Shown here: positions 14,294-22,813 of the stretch, piece after piece | Numbering within the stretch: the stretch's first letter is position 1 | Layout: every line of letters begins with the position of its first letter | NCBI GenBank assembly: GCA_902786565.1 | Contig: CADACW010000022.1 | Coordinates: 1 to 47,094 of the forward strand | Reading direction: 5' to 3' | Length of the DNA stretch: 47,094 nucleotides | Source: an uncultured Prevotellaceae bacterium | GTDB taxonomy: Bacteria > Bacteroidota > Bacteroidia > Bacteroidales > Bacteroidaceae | Position numbers and translations under genes: made by a program | Notes under the pieces: generated by a model | Databases searched by the model: none | The model's input: only the letters and a program-made list of their open reading frames with translations | What the model was told of the DNA's origin: nothing

Positions 14294-15550
14294 ATGGAAA
14301 GGACTTGGAGATGGTTTGGCAAGAAAGACAAAATCACACTTGCACAACTGAGACAGATTGGCGTTGAGGGCATCGTTACCGCCCTGCACGACGTGCCCTT
14401 AGGGCAAGTATGGACCCGCGAGAAGATACACGACCTGCGCGAATACATAGAGAGCTACGGCATGCGCTGGAGCGTGGTGGAGAGCCTGCCCGTGGTGGAG
14501 ACCATCAAGTATGGCGGCCCCGACCGCGACGAGCAGATTGAGGTCTACAAGCAGAGCCTGCGCAACCTGGCCGCAGAGGGCATCCACTGCATCTGCTACA
14601 ACTTCATGCCCGTGCTCGACTGGGCCCGCACCGACCTGTTCCACAACAACCCCAACGGTGCCACCAACCTCTACTTCAACTATGCCGAGTTTGCCTACTT
14701 CGACATCTATATACTAAAGCGTCCGGGCGCACGCGAGGAGTGGGAGCAGTTCCGCTTCCCCAAGGGCTGGGGCGAAGGCCGCAGCGTCATTGCCGAGTGC
14801 GACGAGCTGGCCAAGACCATGACCCCTGAGAAGGACCACAAGCTGGTGGAGAACATCGTCATCAAGACGCAGGGCTTCGTCAGCGGCAACTTCTCGGAGA
14901 ACGACGAGGCCCCCGTGCAGAAGTTCCGCGAGTTCCTCGACCTCTACAAGGGCATCGACAAGGCACAGCTGCGCCAGAACATGAAGTACTTCCTTGAGGC
15001 CATCATGCCCGTGTGCGAGGAGTGCGACATGAACATGTGCGTACACCCCGACGACCCCCCCATCGAGATTCTGGGTCTGCCGCGCATCGTCCGCACTGAG
15101 GAGGACATCCAGTGGTTCCTCGACGCCGTGCCCAACCGGCACAACGGCCTGACATTCTGTGCCGGCAGCCTCTCGGCCGGAGCCTACAACAACGTGGTGG
15201 ACCTGGCCCGCAAGTTTGCCTCGCGCACACACTTCGTGCACCTGCGCTCATGCCACATCTTCCCCAACGGCGACTTCACCGAGGCCAGCCATCTGGGCGG
15301 TCGCGCCGACCTGATCGAGCTGTGCCGCATCTTCGAGAAAGAGAACCCGCAGCTGCCCATGCGCGTAGACCACGGCATGACCTTCACCGACGAGCCCGGC
15401 GGTGTCTTCGACGAGTCGAGCCACGGCCACAATGCCGGCTACACCCTGCTGGGCCGCATGTTCGCCCTCGGACAGGTGCAGGGCATCCTGGCCACCGTCG
15501 ACCGCGAACTGGGCATCCCCTACAAACAGCCCGGCTTCTTCGACGCATAA
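14294..15550 (+). CDS. uxuA: Mannonate dehydratase
   Basis: 418 residues, normal to slightly long for UxuA. It removes water from D-mannonate to give 2-keto-3-deoxygluconate in the glucuronate branch of hexuronate breakdown. The N terminus TWRWFGKKDKITLAQLRQIG, then VTALHDVPLGQVW, WSVVESLPV, ICYNFMPVLDWARTDL, NMCVHPDDPP, FCAGSLSAG, HLRSCHIFPNGDFTEASH and RVDHGMTF carry the conserved His, Cys and Asp metal-site residues of the family. The other hexuronate genes (uxaC, uxuB, kdgK) are not nearby; instead uxuA sits between guaD and surface-glycan genes. The family-9-type pectate lyase at 44731 is a distant possible link, but UxuA acts on glucuronate and not directly on pectin products. Confidence 0.95.
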   Translation: MERTWRWFGKKDKITLAQLRQIGVEGIVTALHDVPLGQVWTREKIHDLREYIESYGMRWSVVESLPVVETIKYGGPDRDEQIEVYKQSLRNLAAEGIHCICYNFMPVLDWARTDLFHNNPNGATNLYFNYAEFAYFDIYILKRPGAREEWEQFRFPKGWGEGRSVIAECDELAKTMTPEKDHKLVENIVIKTQGFVSGNFSENDEAPVQKFREFLDLYKGIDKAQLRQNMKYFLEAIMPVCEECDMNMCVHPDDPPIEILGLPRIVRTEEDIQWFLDAVPNRHNGLTFCAGSLSAGAYNNVVDLARKFASRTHFVHLRSCHIFPNGDFTEASHLGGRADLIELCRIFEKENPQLPMRVDHGMTFTDEPGGVFDESSHGHNAGYTLLGRMFALGQVQGILATVDRELGIPYKQPGFFDA

Positions 15551-15577
15551 GGCCGGCCGAAAGAGTTGACAATCAAT

Positions 15578-16525
15578 ATGACGAACAGGCTATTCAGGAA
15601 AGAGGGGGCTTTTGGTGTGGCTGTCTTTGCCAACGAGCGGCTGACGCTGGACGAGCTGGACGAAGCGCATCTGGTCTACAAACGTGACATCAAGAGGCTG
15701 TGGCAGCCCAAGCCCGTGCTCTACCAGGCCGACTCGTTCCTGTTTGTCAAGGACGACACGCTCTACCTTTTCTTCGAACTGCAGCACTGGGACGACCCTG
15801 GGGCCATTGCCATGGTGAAGACCCGCAACCTGAAGTCGTGGACGGAGCCGGTGGTGGTGCTGCGCCAGCCGTTCCACCTGTCGTTCCCCTTCGTCTTCGA
15901 GGAGGGCGGACAGGTGTACATGGTGCCTGAGTCGCAGGAGAGCGACGCCATCCACCTCTTCCGTGCCGACAACGCAGAGCTGACCGCCTTTGCCAAAGTG
16001 CGCACGCTGCTGCACCAGGAGCGCACCGAGGGCATCCACTACAATCTGAACGACAGCCATGTCTTTGCCAGGGATGGGAAGTACTACCTCTTCACGTCGT
16101 ACCAGAAAGACTGGATGTACTACCAAGAACTGTACGTGGCCGACGACCTGCTGAAAGGCGAATTCAGGCGACACCCCTGTTCGCCCATCTGCACCAGCAA
16201 CGAGTATGGGCGCAACGGCGGCTCGCTCATCGACTTCGGCGGCCGGCTGCTGCGCGTCACGCAGGACTGCCATGCCGACTATGGCGACAATGTGTCGCTG
16301 ATGGAGGTGACGGCACTCAGCGAGACGGCATACCGCGAGCAACTGTTCCGCCGCAACGTGCTGCCCAAGAACGCCATCTTCCGCGATGGCGGCCACCAGC
16401 TGAACATCGCCCGCTTCAGAGGGCAGTGGGTCTACGCCACCGACTACAAGCAGAACCGATGGGCGTGGTACAGGCTGTGGATAGCCCTGCTGACGAAACT
16501 AAAACTGCACGAGCACAAGGGATGA
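15578..16525 (+). CDS. GINT1-like beta-propeller glycan-biosynthesis protein
   Basis: 315 residues from ATG 15578. The sequence resembles the N-terminal domain of glucosamine inositolphosphorylceramide transferase 1 (GINT1), a five-bladed propeller that in bacteria is found alone in capsule and O-antigen clusters. Characteristic blade motifs are visible: YQADSFLFVKDDTLYLFFE (about 46-64), HLSFPFVFEEGGQVYMVPES (about 95-114), LNDSHVFARDGKYYLFTS and GGSLIDFGGRLLRVTQD. No signal peptide or membrane segment is seen, so it is cytoplasmic. Catalysis is unproven; it may modify or transfer a sugar. Its stop overlaps the next glycosyltransferase start as ATGA (16522-16525), a strong sign of a shared function. 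A GH43-like hydrolase is a less likely reading because the catalytic acid set is absent. Confidence 0.7.
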   Translation: MTNRLFRKEGAFGVAVFANERLTLDELDEAHLVYKRDIKRLWQPKPVLYQADSFLFVKDDTLYLFFELQHWDDPGAIAMVKTRNLKSWTEPVVVLRQPFHLSFPFVFEEGGQVYMVPESQESDAIHLFRADNAELTAFAKVRTLLHQERTEGIHYNLNDSHVFARDGKYYLFTSYQKDWMYYQELYVADDLLKGEFRRHPCSPICTSNEYGRNGGSLIDFGGRLLRVTQDCHADYGDNVSLMEVTALSETAYREQLFRRNVLPKNAIFRDGGHQLNIARFRGQWVYATDYKQNRWAWYRLWIALLTKLKLHEHKG

Positions 16526-17673
16526 AGATACTGTTCCTGATATATCACGGATTCTCTGAAGTGAGCGGCATCTCCAAGAAGATTCGCTACCAGGTGAAAG
16601 GGCTCTGCCAGAACGGGCACGAAGTGCACCTGTGCTACTACGACCGCGGCACCAACGGCCACTGGCAGCGGATGGTGGAGGCTGGAGGCAGGACAACGGA
16701 GATTGAAGATTACGGCACGGGCAAACTGGCGGGCCTGCGGCAGCGCATTGGCTATGGCGCCATCTACGACTACTGCGCAAGCCAAGGCATCCAGATGGTC
16801 TACGCCCGCTGCTTTATGAATGCCAACCCGTGGCTGAACCGGTTCTTCGGCCGCCTGAAGCAGGCGGGCGTCAAGGCCGTGATGGAGATACCCACCTATC
16901 CCTACGACCAGGAGTTTGAGGGCTTTTCGCGCACCGAGCGGCTGCAGCTGCGCCTCGACCAGCTGTTCCGCAAGGGGCTGGCCAGACAGTTGGAGGCCAT
17001 CGTCACCTTCACCGGCCAGCGGCAAATCTTCGGGCAGCGGACCATCCAAATCAGCAACGGCGTAGACCTGGACAGCATGCCCCTGCACCAGCAGGTGGAC
17101 ACCTCGAAGGCCCTCCACCTCATTGGCGTGGCCGAGGTGCACTACTGGCACGGCTACGACCGGCTGATTGCCGGACTGGGCGAGTACTACAAGACGGCCC
17201 CCATCGGAGCCAAGCCCGTCTATTTCCATATCGTCGGCGGGGTGTGGAAGTCGGAGATGCACGACGACGCGCACGCTCCCGGCTTTGCAGAACTGATAGA
17301 GAAATACGGCATCCAGGACAAGGTTGTCTTCCACGGCCAGCTGTTTGGCGACGCACTCAACAAGGTGTTTGAGCAGAGCGCCTTCGCCGTGGGCAGTCTG
17401 GCCCGCCACCGCAGCGGCATCAGCGACATCAAGACGCTGAAGAACCGCGAGTACGCCAGCCGCGGACTGCCTTTCGTCTATTCCGAGAACGACAGTGACT
17501 TCGACCACCAGCCCTACGTGCTGAAGGTGCCCGCCGACGAGTCGCCCGTCGACATTGCCCGCATCGTGACATTTGAAGAGCAACAGCCAATGACACCCCA
17601 GGAGATACGCCAGACGGTGGAACACCTCTCATGGAAGGTGCAAATGCAAAAAGTGGTAGAACAATGCGGATAG
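16522..17673 (+). CDS. GT-B glycosyltransferase (family 4-like)
   Basis: 383 residues from ATG 16522, overlapping the previous stop. The N-terminal Rossmann half starts MKILFLIYHGFSEVSGISKK, with GLCQNGHEVHLCYYD, and a metal-independent GT-B layout is evident. Acceptor-side residues include MEIPTYPYDQEF. The C-terminal donor half has IQISNGVDLDSMP, LIGVAEVHYWHGYDRLI, YFHIVGGVW, DKVVFHGQLFGDAL and a RHRSGISDIKTLKNREYASRGLPFVYS segment where GT4 enzymes carry the E-x7-E nucleotide-sugar motif. Donor and acceptor sugars cannot be read out. It is cytoplasmic or membrane-associated and overlaps the following glycosyltransferase gene by 10 bp. Confidence 0.8.
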   Translation: MKILFLIYHGFSEVSGISKKIRYQVKGLCQNGHEVHLCYYDRGTNGHWQRMVEAGGRTTEIEDYGTGKLAGLRQRIGYGAIYDYCASQGIQMVYARCFMNANPWLNRFFGRLKQAGVKAVMEIPTYPYDQEFEGFSRTERLQLRLDQLFRKGLARQLEAIVTFTGQRQIFGQRTIQISNGVDLDSMPLHQQVDTSKALHLIGVAEVHYWHGYDRLIAGLGEYYKTAPIGAKPVYFHIVGGVWKSEMHDDAHAPGFAELIEKYGIQDKVVFHGQLFGDALNKVFEQSAFAVGSLARHRSGISDIKTLKNREYASRGLPFVYSENDSDFDHQPYVLKVPADESPVDIARIVTFEEQQPMTPQEIRQTVEHLSWKVQMQKVVEQCG

Positions 17674-18812
17674 TCTTCTTACATCACGCCAACGTGTGCC
17701 GCGGAGGCATAGAAAGGATGCTCACCATCAGGGCCAACGCCTTTGCCGACGAGATGGGCTACGACGTGACCCTGCTCACCTATCAGCAGAACAACGCCCC
17801 CTTCCCCTACTCCCTCTCGCCAAATGTGAAATGTGTAGACCTGAACGTGAAACTCTACACGGCCCACAAATATCCATACCCCTTTCGCTACATCAAGAAA
17901 CTACAGCTCCGGCGCCAGCTGTCAAATGCCATCAGGCACTTCCTGAAAGAGGCCCAGGCCGACATCGTGGTGTGCACCGACAAGGATGCCTACGAGCAGC
18001 GGGCGCTCATCAAGGCACACACCACGGAGAAGCTGGTGGTAGAGGCTCATACGGGCATCATCGACCACGAGTTCCAGGTGCGCCAGACCACCAACATCAT
18101 CAGGCGCTTCTTAGCCATCATCCACCTGAACCATCTGAAAGAAACCGTAGCCCGCTTCGACGGTCTCATTGCCCTCACCCCCGACGATTCCCACCAGTGG
18201 GGAGCCTTCCTCAGGAAGACGGTCATCCCCAACTGCCTGCCCGATTATCCTGAACAGGCAGCCGGCACAGGCCAGACGCACAAACGCATCATCGCCGTGG
18301 GAAGACTGAACTACCAGAAGGGCTTCGACCTGCTGCTCCAGGCTTGGCAGACCGTGCAGGAGCGGCATCCAGACTGGCGGCTCGACATCTTCGGCGACGG
18401 CGAGGAGCTGGCAAGCCTCTCGCCCCTGCTGCCGCCCCGCGCCGCCATCCACCCCTCTACGCCCGACATCTTTGCCGAATACATGTGCAGCGACTTCCTG
18501 GTGTGCTCCTCGCGGTGGGAGTCGTTTGGACTCATCATCATCGAAGCTATGGCCTGCGGTCTGCCCGTGGTGGCCTTCGACTGTGACAACGGCCCCCGCA
18601 ACATCATAGACGACGGCGAGGACGGCCTGCTGGCCAGTAACGGCGACACAGCCGACTTGGCGGAAAAAATGTGCCAGATGATATCGCAGCAGGCACAAAG
18701 GCAGAAGATGGGGGCCGCCGCCAGACAGCACGCCACCCGCTTCAAGGCAGAGAAGATCATCGGCCAATACGACCTGTTCTACAAGAGCCTCTGCCAACCC
18801 AAACAACAATAA
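17664..18812 (+). CDS. Glycosyltransferase, GT4 family
   Basis: 382 residues from ATG 17664. Typical GT4 pieces are present: the N-terminal HHANVCRGGIERM loop (acceptor side), LIALTPDDSHQW, IPNCLPDYPE, IIAVGRLNYQKGFDLLLQAW at the start of the donor domain, WRLDIFGDGEEL, and CSSRWESFGLIIIEAMACGLPVVAFD with the E-x7-E motif that binds the nucleotide sugar. It should add a sugar to a lipid-linked glycan on the cytoplasmic face of the inner membrane; sugars are unknown. It overlaps the preceding glycosyltransferase by 10 bp and is followed after 26 bp by the flippase fusion, so these genes likely build and export one glycan. Confidence 0.88.
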   Translation: MRIVFLHHANVCRGGIERMLTIRANAFADEMGYDVTLLTYQQNNAPFPYSLSPNVKCVDLNVKLYTAHKYPYPFRYIKKLQLRRQLSNAIRHFLKEAQADIVVCTDKDAYEQRALIKAHTTEKLVVEAHTGIIDHEFQVRQTTNIIRRFLAIIHLNHLKETVARFDGLIALTPDDSHQWGAFLRKTVIPNCLPDYPEQAAGTGQTHKRIIAVGRLNYQKGFDLLLQAWQTVQERHPDWRLDIFGDGEELASLSPLLPPRAAIHPSTPDIFAEYMCSDFLVCSSRWESFGLIIIEAMACGLPVVAFDCDNGPRNIIDDGEDGLLASNGDTADLAEKMCQMISQQAQRQKMGAAARQHATRFKAEKIIGQYDLFYKSLCQPKQQ

Positions 18813-18838
18813 CAACACCAAAGAATATCATTCAGAAT

Positions 18839-21304
18839 ATGGCAAACCTGAAAACGCTGGCCAAGGATACGGCCATCTACGGACTCTCGAGCATCGTCGC
18901 CCGCTTCATCAACTACCTGCTGGTGCCCATCCAGACGGCACGCTTTGCAGCCTCCGGAGGCGAATACGGCGTCATCACGCACGTCTACGCCTACGTATCC
19001 ATCCTCATCATCCTGCTCACCTTCGGCATGGAGACCACGTTCTTCCGCTTCATGAATCGCGACGGCGAAAACCCTGAGCGCATCTATGCCACCACCCTGC
19101 GCATGCTGGCCTGCACATCGTTTGCGTCCATCCTGCTGGTGCTGGCGCTGCTCCACCCCATTGCTGCCGCCGTTGGCTATGCTGACCATCCGGAATATGT
19201 GGCCGTGATGTACATCACCGTGGCCGTCGATGCCTTTACGGCCATTCCCTTTGCCTATCTGCGCTATCAGCACAAGCCGGTGAAGTTTGCCACCCTGAAG
19301 ATTGCCAACATCCTGCTGAACATCGCGCTCAACTTGCTCTACCTGATTGTCCTGCCTGCCCTGCGGCTCAATCCCTTCGGCATCTACGACGAGCAGTTCA
19401 CGCTCGACGTGGCCTTTGTCTTCTATATCAATCTGGCCTGCACCCTCTGCACGCTGCTCATGCTCTGGAAGGAACTGAGCGGCTTCCGCTTCGGATTCGA
19501 CGCTGCCGCCTGCCGCCGCATGCTGGGCTACACGTGGCCGCTGCTCATCATGGGCGTGGCCGGGCAGCTGAACCAGGCCGCCTCGCAAATTCTGTTTCCC
19601 TATCTCTACGCCGGTTCCGTGGAAGAAGCCCGTGCACAGTTAGGCATCTACGGCGCCTGCATCAAAATTGCAATGATTATGGTTATGATTACTCAGGCAT
19701 TCCGCTTTGCCTACGAGCCTTTCGTGTTTGGCAAATCGAAGGACAAGGACAACCGCGAAACCTACGCCCAGGCAATGAAGTTCTATCTCATCTTCACGCT
19801 GCTGGCATTCCTCTGCGTGACAGGCTACATCGACCTGCTGAAGTTCATCATCGGCGAGTCTTACTGGGAGGGACTGAAGGTGGTGCCCATCGTGATGGCT
19901 GCCGAAATCATGTTCGGCGTATTCTTCAACCTGTCGTTCTGGTACAAGCTCACCGACCGCACCATCTGGGGTGCCTACTTCTCAGGCATCGGTGCCCTGG
20001 TGCTCATCAGCATCGACGTGCTGTTCATTCCGCGCTTCAGCTACGTGGCCTGCGCCTGGGCCGGCTTTGCCGCCTATGCTGTGTCGATGCTGCTGTCATA
20101 CTTCATCGGCCAGCGCTACTACCCCATCCGCTATCCACTTGGTGCCATTGGCTTCTACGTGCTGCTGGCGTTTGTCGCGTGGTTCAGCATGGACTATCTG
20201 CACGGTCGCCTGCCACTTTGGGCATCGCTGACCTACAACACGCTGGCCATCGGCTTCTTCGTAGCCATCATCCTGCGCCGCGACTTCCCGCTGCGCAGTC
20301 TGCCCGTGGTCGGCAAATATTTCAAGGTGATTGCCCTGGCCATTGTAGTGGCGGGCACCACGCTGGCCTGCAGCAACACTAAATCGCAGAGTGGCAGCAC
20401 CAGCAATGCCGCCCTCAAGCCCACGGGCCCCGCCTTCTCGGCCGACTCGGCCTTCGCCTTCTGCCAACAGCAGTGCGACTTCGGCCCGCGCACCATGAAC
20501 AGCGAGGCTCACGAGAAATGCGGCCAGTGGATAGGCGCCAAGTTTGAGAGCTACGGCATGAAGGTGACCGAGCAACGGGCCACCCTGAAGGGCTTCGACG
20601 GAACACCCCTGCAGAGCAACAACATCATTGCCAGCTACCAGCCTGAGAAGCAGGAGAGGATTCTCATCTGCGCCCATTGGGACAGCCGCCCCTGGGCCGA
20701 CAACGACCCTGACGAGGCCAACTGGGACAAGCCCGTGATGGCTGCCAACGACGGGGCCAGCGGCGTGGCCGTCATGTTGGAGTTGGCACGTCTGCTGAAC
20801 GTCAAGGGGTCAGGGTTAAGTGACATTGGAATTGATTTCGTCTGTTTCGATGCCGAAGACTGGGGCAGCGAAGACGTGAGCGACTCATGGGCGCTCGGCG
20901 CACAATATTGGGCCGCCCATCCGCATGTCAAAGACTACACAGCACGCTACGGCATACTGCTCGACATGGTGGGCGGACAGGGTGCACGCTTCTTCCAGGA
21001 GGGCTATTCGCTCTACTATGCGCCGCAGGTCGTAGAGCGTGTATGGAAAGCGGCAGAGACGGTGGGCTACGGGAGTTTCTTCCCCACCAAGCGCGGAGGC
21101 ACCATCACCGACGACCACGGCCCCGTGAACGAGGTGGCCTCCATTCCCTGCATCGACATCATTCCCTACTATCCCGACTGCGAGGCCAGCAGTTTCGGCC
21201 CCACCTGGCACACCGTGGCCGACGATATGGAGCACATAGACCGCAACACCCTGCAGGCCGTAGGTCAGACGCTGGTGCAGGTGCTCTTCACCGAGCCTAT
21301 CTGA
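18839..21304 (+). CDS. Wzx-type flippase fused in frame to a glutaminyl cyclase
   Basis: A single 821-codon frame from ATG 18839. Residues 1-496 are a polysaccharide flippase with about 14 membrane segments (TAIYGLSSIVARFINYLLVP at the start, MEIMFGVFF-type helices later, ending RSLPVVGKYFK); such proteins move lipid-linked sugars across the inner membrane. From residue 497 the frame continues with VIALAIVVAGTTLAC, which looks like a lipoprotein signal, then a 300-residue M28-fold glutaminyl-peptide cyclotransferase: CAHWDSRPWAD, MAANDGASGVAVMLELA (metal Asp), CFDAEDWGSED (metal Glu) and PTWHTVADD (metal His). It forms N-terminal pyroglutamate on exported proteins. There is no stop between the parts. 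A GTG at 20327 could start the cyclase separately (325 residues), so either a true fusion or two overlapping products is possible. Confidence 0.85.
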   Translation: MANLKTLAKDTAIYGLSSIVARFINYLLVPIQTARFAASGGEYGVITHVYAYVSILIILLTFGMETTFFRFMNRDGENPERIYATTLRMLACTSFASILLVLALLHPIAAAVGYADHPEYVAVMYITVAVDAFTAIPFAYLRYQHKPVKFATLKIANILLNIALNLLYLIVLPALRLNPFGIYDEQFTLDVAFVFYINLACTLCTLLMLWKELSGFRFGFDAAACRRMLGYTWPLLIMGVAGQLNQAASQILFPYLYAGSVEEARAQLGIYGACIKIAMIMVMITQAFRFAYEPFVFGKSKDKDNRETYAQAMKFYLIFTLLAFLCVTGYIDLLKFIIGESYWEGLKVVPIVMAAEIMFGVFFNLSFWYKLTDRTIWGAYFSGIGALVLISIDVLFIPRFSYVACAWAGFAAYAVSMLLSYFIGQRYYPIRYPLGAIGFYVLLAFVAWFSMDYLHGRLPLWASLTYNTLAIGFFVAIILRRDFPLRSLPVVGKYFKVIALAIVVAGTTLACSNTKSQSGSTSNAALKPTGPAFSADSAFAFCQQQCDFGPRTMNSEAHEKCGQWIGAKFESYGMKVTEQRATLKGFDGTPLQSNNIIASYQPEKQERILICAHWDSRPWADNDPDEANWDKPVMAANDGASGVAVMLELARLLNVKGSGLSDIGIDFVCFDAEDWGSEDVSDSWALGAQYWAAHPHVKDYTARYGILLDMVGGQGARFFQEGYSLYYAPQVVERVWKAAETVGYGSFFPTKRGGTITDDHGPVNEVASIPCIDIIPYYPDCEASSFGPTWHTVADDMEHIDRNTLQAVGQTLVQVLFTEPI

Positions 21305-22064
21305 CGGTCATGTGGAAACAGCCCTGCTTGCGCTCGTACTTGATGTAGCAGCGGCCTTGCTGGCGCATATCGTTGAGCACCTCGCTGAGCACATATTTCA
21401 GTGAGTCGTCGCGCACCCGGCGCCGTTGCGGGCCGTCGGGGTCTTCCACCGTGTTGTAGCGATTGTAGCAAATGTCGAAGGTGGTGCCATACAAGTGGCA
21501 GGAGTGCTCAGTGGCGTTGCCGTTATGGCGGCGCAGTTTGACCACATCGGACTCTGTGCGCAGCACGCTGGTCACGATGAAGCGATGCAAGGGAATGCCC
21601 TTCACCTGCAAACTGTCGAAGAAGGCCTGGCCGATGTCCTGAAGGAGGATGGCGGCCCTGGGCACCAAATAGGGAATACTGGAATAGAGCGGGTCGACAA
21701 AATAATAGGGCGAAAGGCCCATATAGACCAGCTCGCTCTTGCGCCGCTCCGCATCATCACGGTCTTTCACCGGCTTGACGCCCCATCGCTGGGCAGCCAC
21801 CAATTGCACGTGGTTGCTGTCGGGAAAGGCACGGTCGTAGCTGGGCACGCTGAAAATGCGGTGCGGGCGCTCGCCATTGGCCAGCAGGACAGGCTTCTGC
21901 CACTCTGTCAGTTTCTGGTTGACGGTAGTGTCGGCCTCAGTAGCCGCCACAGCAGTATTCTGCCGACCGGCCACTCCGGGGAAGACGCATCTGACGAGCG
22001 CCAGCACCACGACAACGATGCCGAAAGATTCGACAAACCGGTTTTTACGATTGTCTTTATCCAC
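21297..22064 (-). CDS. DUF5715 family, M15-like peptidase fold
   Basis: 255 residues. The N terminus has one hydrophobic segment (FVESFGIVVVVLALVRCVF) after a basic start, so the protein is probably anchored in the inner membrane with the rest in the periplasm. The C-terminal half has the zinc-site pattern of D,D-carboxypeptidase-like M15 enzymes: VTSVLRTESDV, the S-x-H-x2-G-x3-D motif within EHSCHLYGTTFDI, and a final CFHMTV supplying the last His. This suggests a peptidoglycan-directed role, but DUF5715 activity is not established to my knowledge. It is the last gene of the long minus-strand operon and its stop overlaps the end of the flippase-cyclase gene by 8 bp. Confidence 0.75.
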   Translation of the reverse strand: MDKDNRKNRFVESFGIVVVVLALVRCVFPGVAGRQNTAVAATEADTTVNQKLTEWQKPVLLANGERPHRIFSVPSYDRAFPDSNHVQLVAAQRWGVKPVKDRDDAERRKSELVYMGLSPYYFVDPLYSSIPYLVPRAAILLQDIGQAFFDSLQVKGIPLHRFIVTSVLRTESDVVKLRRHNGNATEHSCHLYGTTFDICYNRYNTVEDPDGPQRRRVRDDSLKYVLSEVLNDMRQQGRCYIKYERKQGCFHMTVR

Positions 22065-22082
22065 TTTCCTATAGGGGAGTTG

Positions 22083-22802
22083 TTAGTCTCTGTGCCCAAA
22101 AATGCGGAGCAGATAGAGGAAGAGGTTGATAAAGTCGAGATAGAGCGTCAGTGCGCCCAATACGGCATACTTCTGGGTGGCCTCGCTGGCATCGGGGGCC
22201 ATCAGGTACATCTGCTTGATTTTCTGGGTGTCATAGGCAGTGAGGCCCACAAAGATGAGCACACCGGCATAGCTCACGATAAGGTCGAGCATGGCGTTGT
22301 GCAGGAAGATGTTCACCACGGTGGCGATGATGATGCCAATAAGGGCCATCAGCAATATTTTGCCCCACGATGTGAGGTCACTCTTAGTGAAATAGCCGAA
22401 GAGCGACATAGCCCCGAAGGTGCCGGCAGTAATCAAGAAAGTGGTGGCAATGCTGCCCAGGCTGTAGGCCCAGAAGATGGAGGCGAAGGTGATGCCGTTG
22501 AGGGCGGCGTATGCCACAAACATCAGCGTCGCCACTGAAAGCGAAATCTTGTTGATGGCAGCCGAAAGGCCGATGACCAGCAGCAGTTCAGCACCAAAAA
22601 GCAGCCATACAAGGCCCTGGTGCTGGAACAGGTAGTTGGTGAAAGTCTCGCTGGTGGCCACGTTGTAGGCCGTGAAAGCGGTGATGAGGAGTGCGAAGGT
22701 CATCCACAGATAGGTCTTACGCATCAGTACGGGGAAAGCCATCGAGGCTTCCAACTGTTGTTCGCGGTCTAAGGTCTGATAGTTCAATTCTTGATAATCC
22801 AT
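22083..22802 (-). CDS. Bax inhibitor-1/YccA family membrane protein
   Basis: 239 residues with seven hydrophobic segments after a 25-residue soluble start. The Bax inhibitor-1 (UPF0005) family is recognised from MRKTYLWMTFALLITAFTAY, LNGITFASIFWAY, GTFGAMSLFGYFTKSDLTSW, FVGLTAYDTQKIKQMY and the closing LGALTLYLDFINLFLYLLR, which contains the paired aspartates of the BI-1 calcium/pH-gated channel fold. In bacteria these are inner-membrane proteins, some with calcium-leak activity, others such as YccA linked to FtsH control. The role here is not evident. It lies 11 bp after the sugar transaminase and 18 bp before DUF5715, as part of one transcript. Confidence 0.9.
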   Translation of the reverse strand: MDYQELNYQTLDREQQLEASMAFPVLMRKTYLWMTFALLITAFTAYNVATSETFTNYLFQHQGLVWLLFGAELLLVIGLSAAINKISLSVATLMFVAYAALNGITFASIFWAYSLGSIATTFLITAGTFGAMSLFGYFTKSDLTSWGKILLMALIGIIIATVVNIFLHNAMLDLIVSYAGVLIFVGLTAYDTQKIKQMYLMAPDASEATQKYAVLGALTLYLDFINLFLYLLRIFGHRD

Positions 22803-22813
22803 AATGCTTTTTC

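Noticed and set aside
18671-18838. 56-codon extension before the flippase
   Set aside because: Overlaps the end of the GT4 gene in another frame; flippase-like sequence begins at ATG 18839.
21426-22538. 370-codon plus-strand frame across DUF5715 and the Bax1-I gene
   Set aside because: Spans two well-supported minus-strand genes and the gap between them; low-complexity His/Gly-rich sequence.
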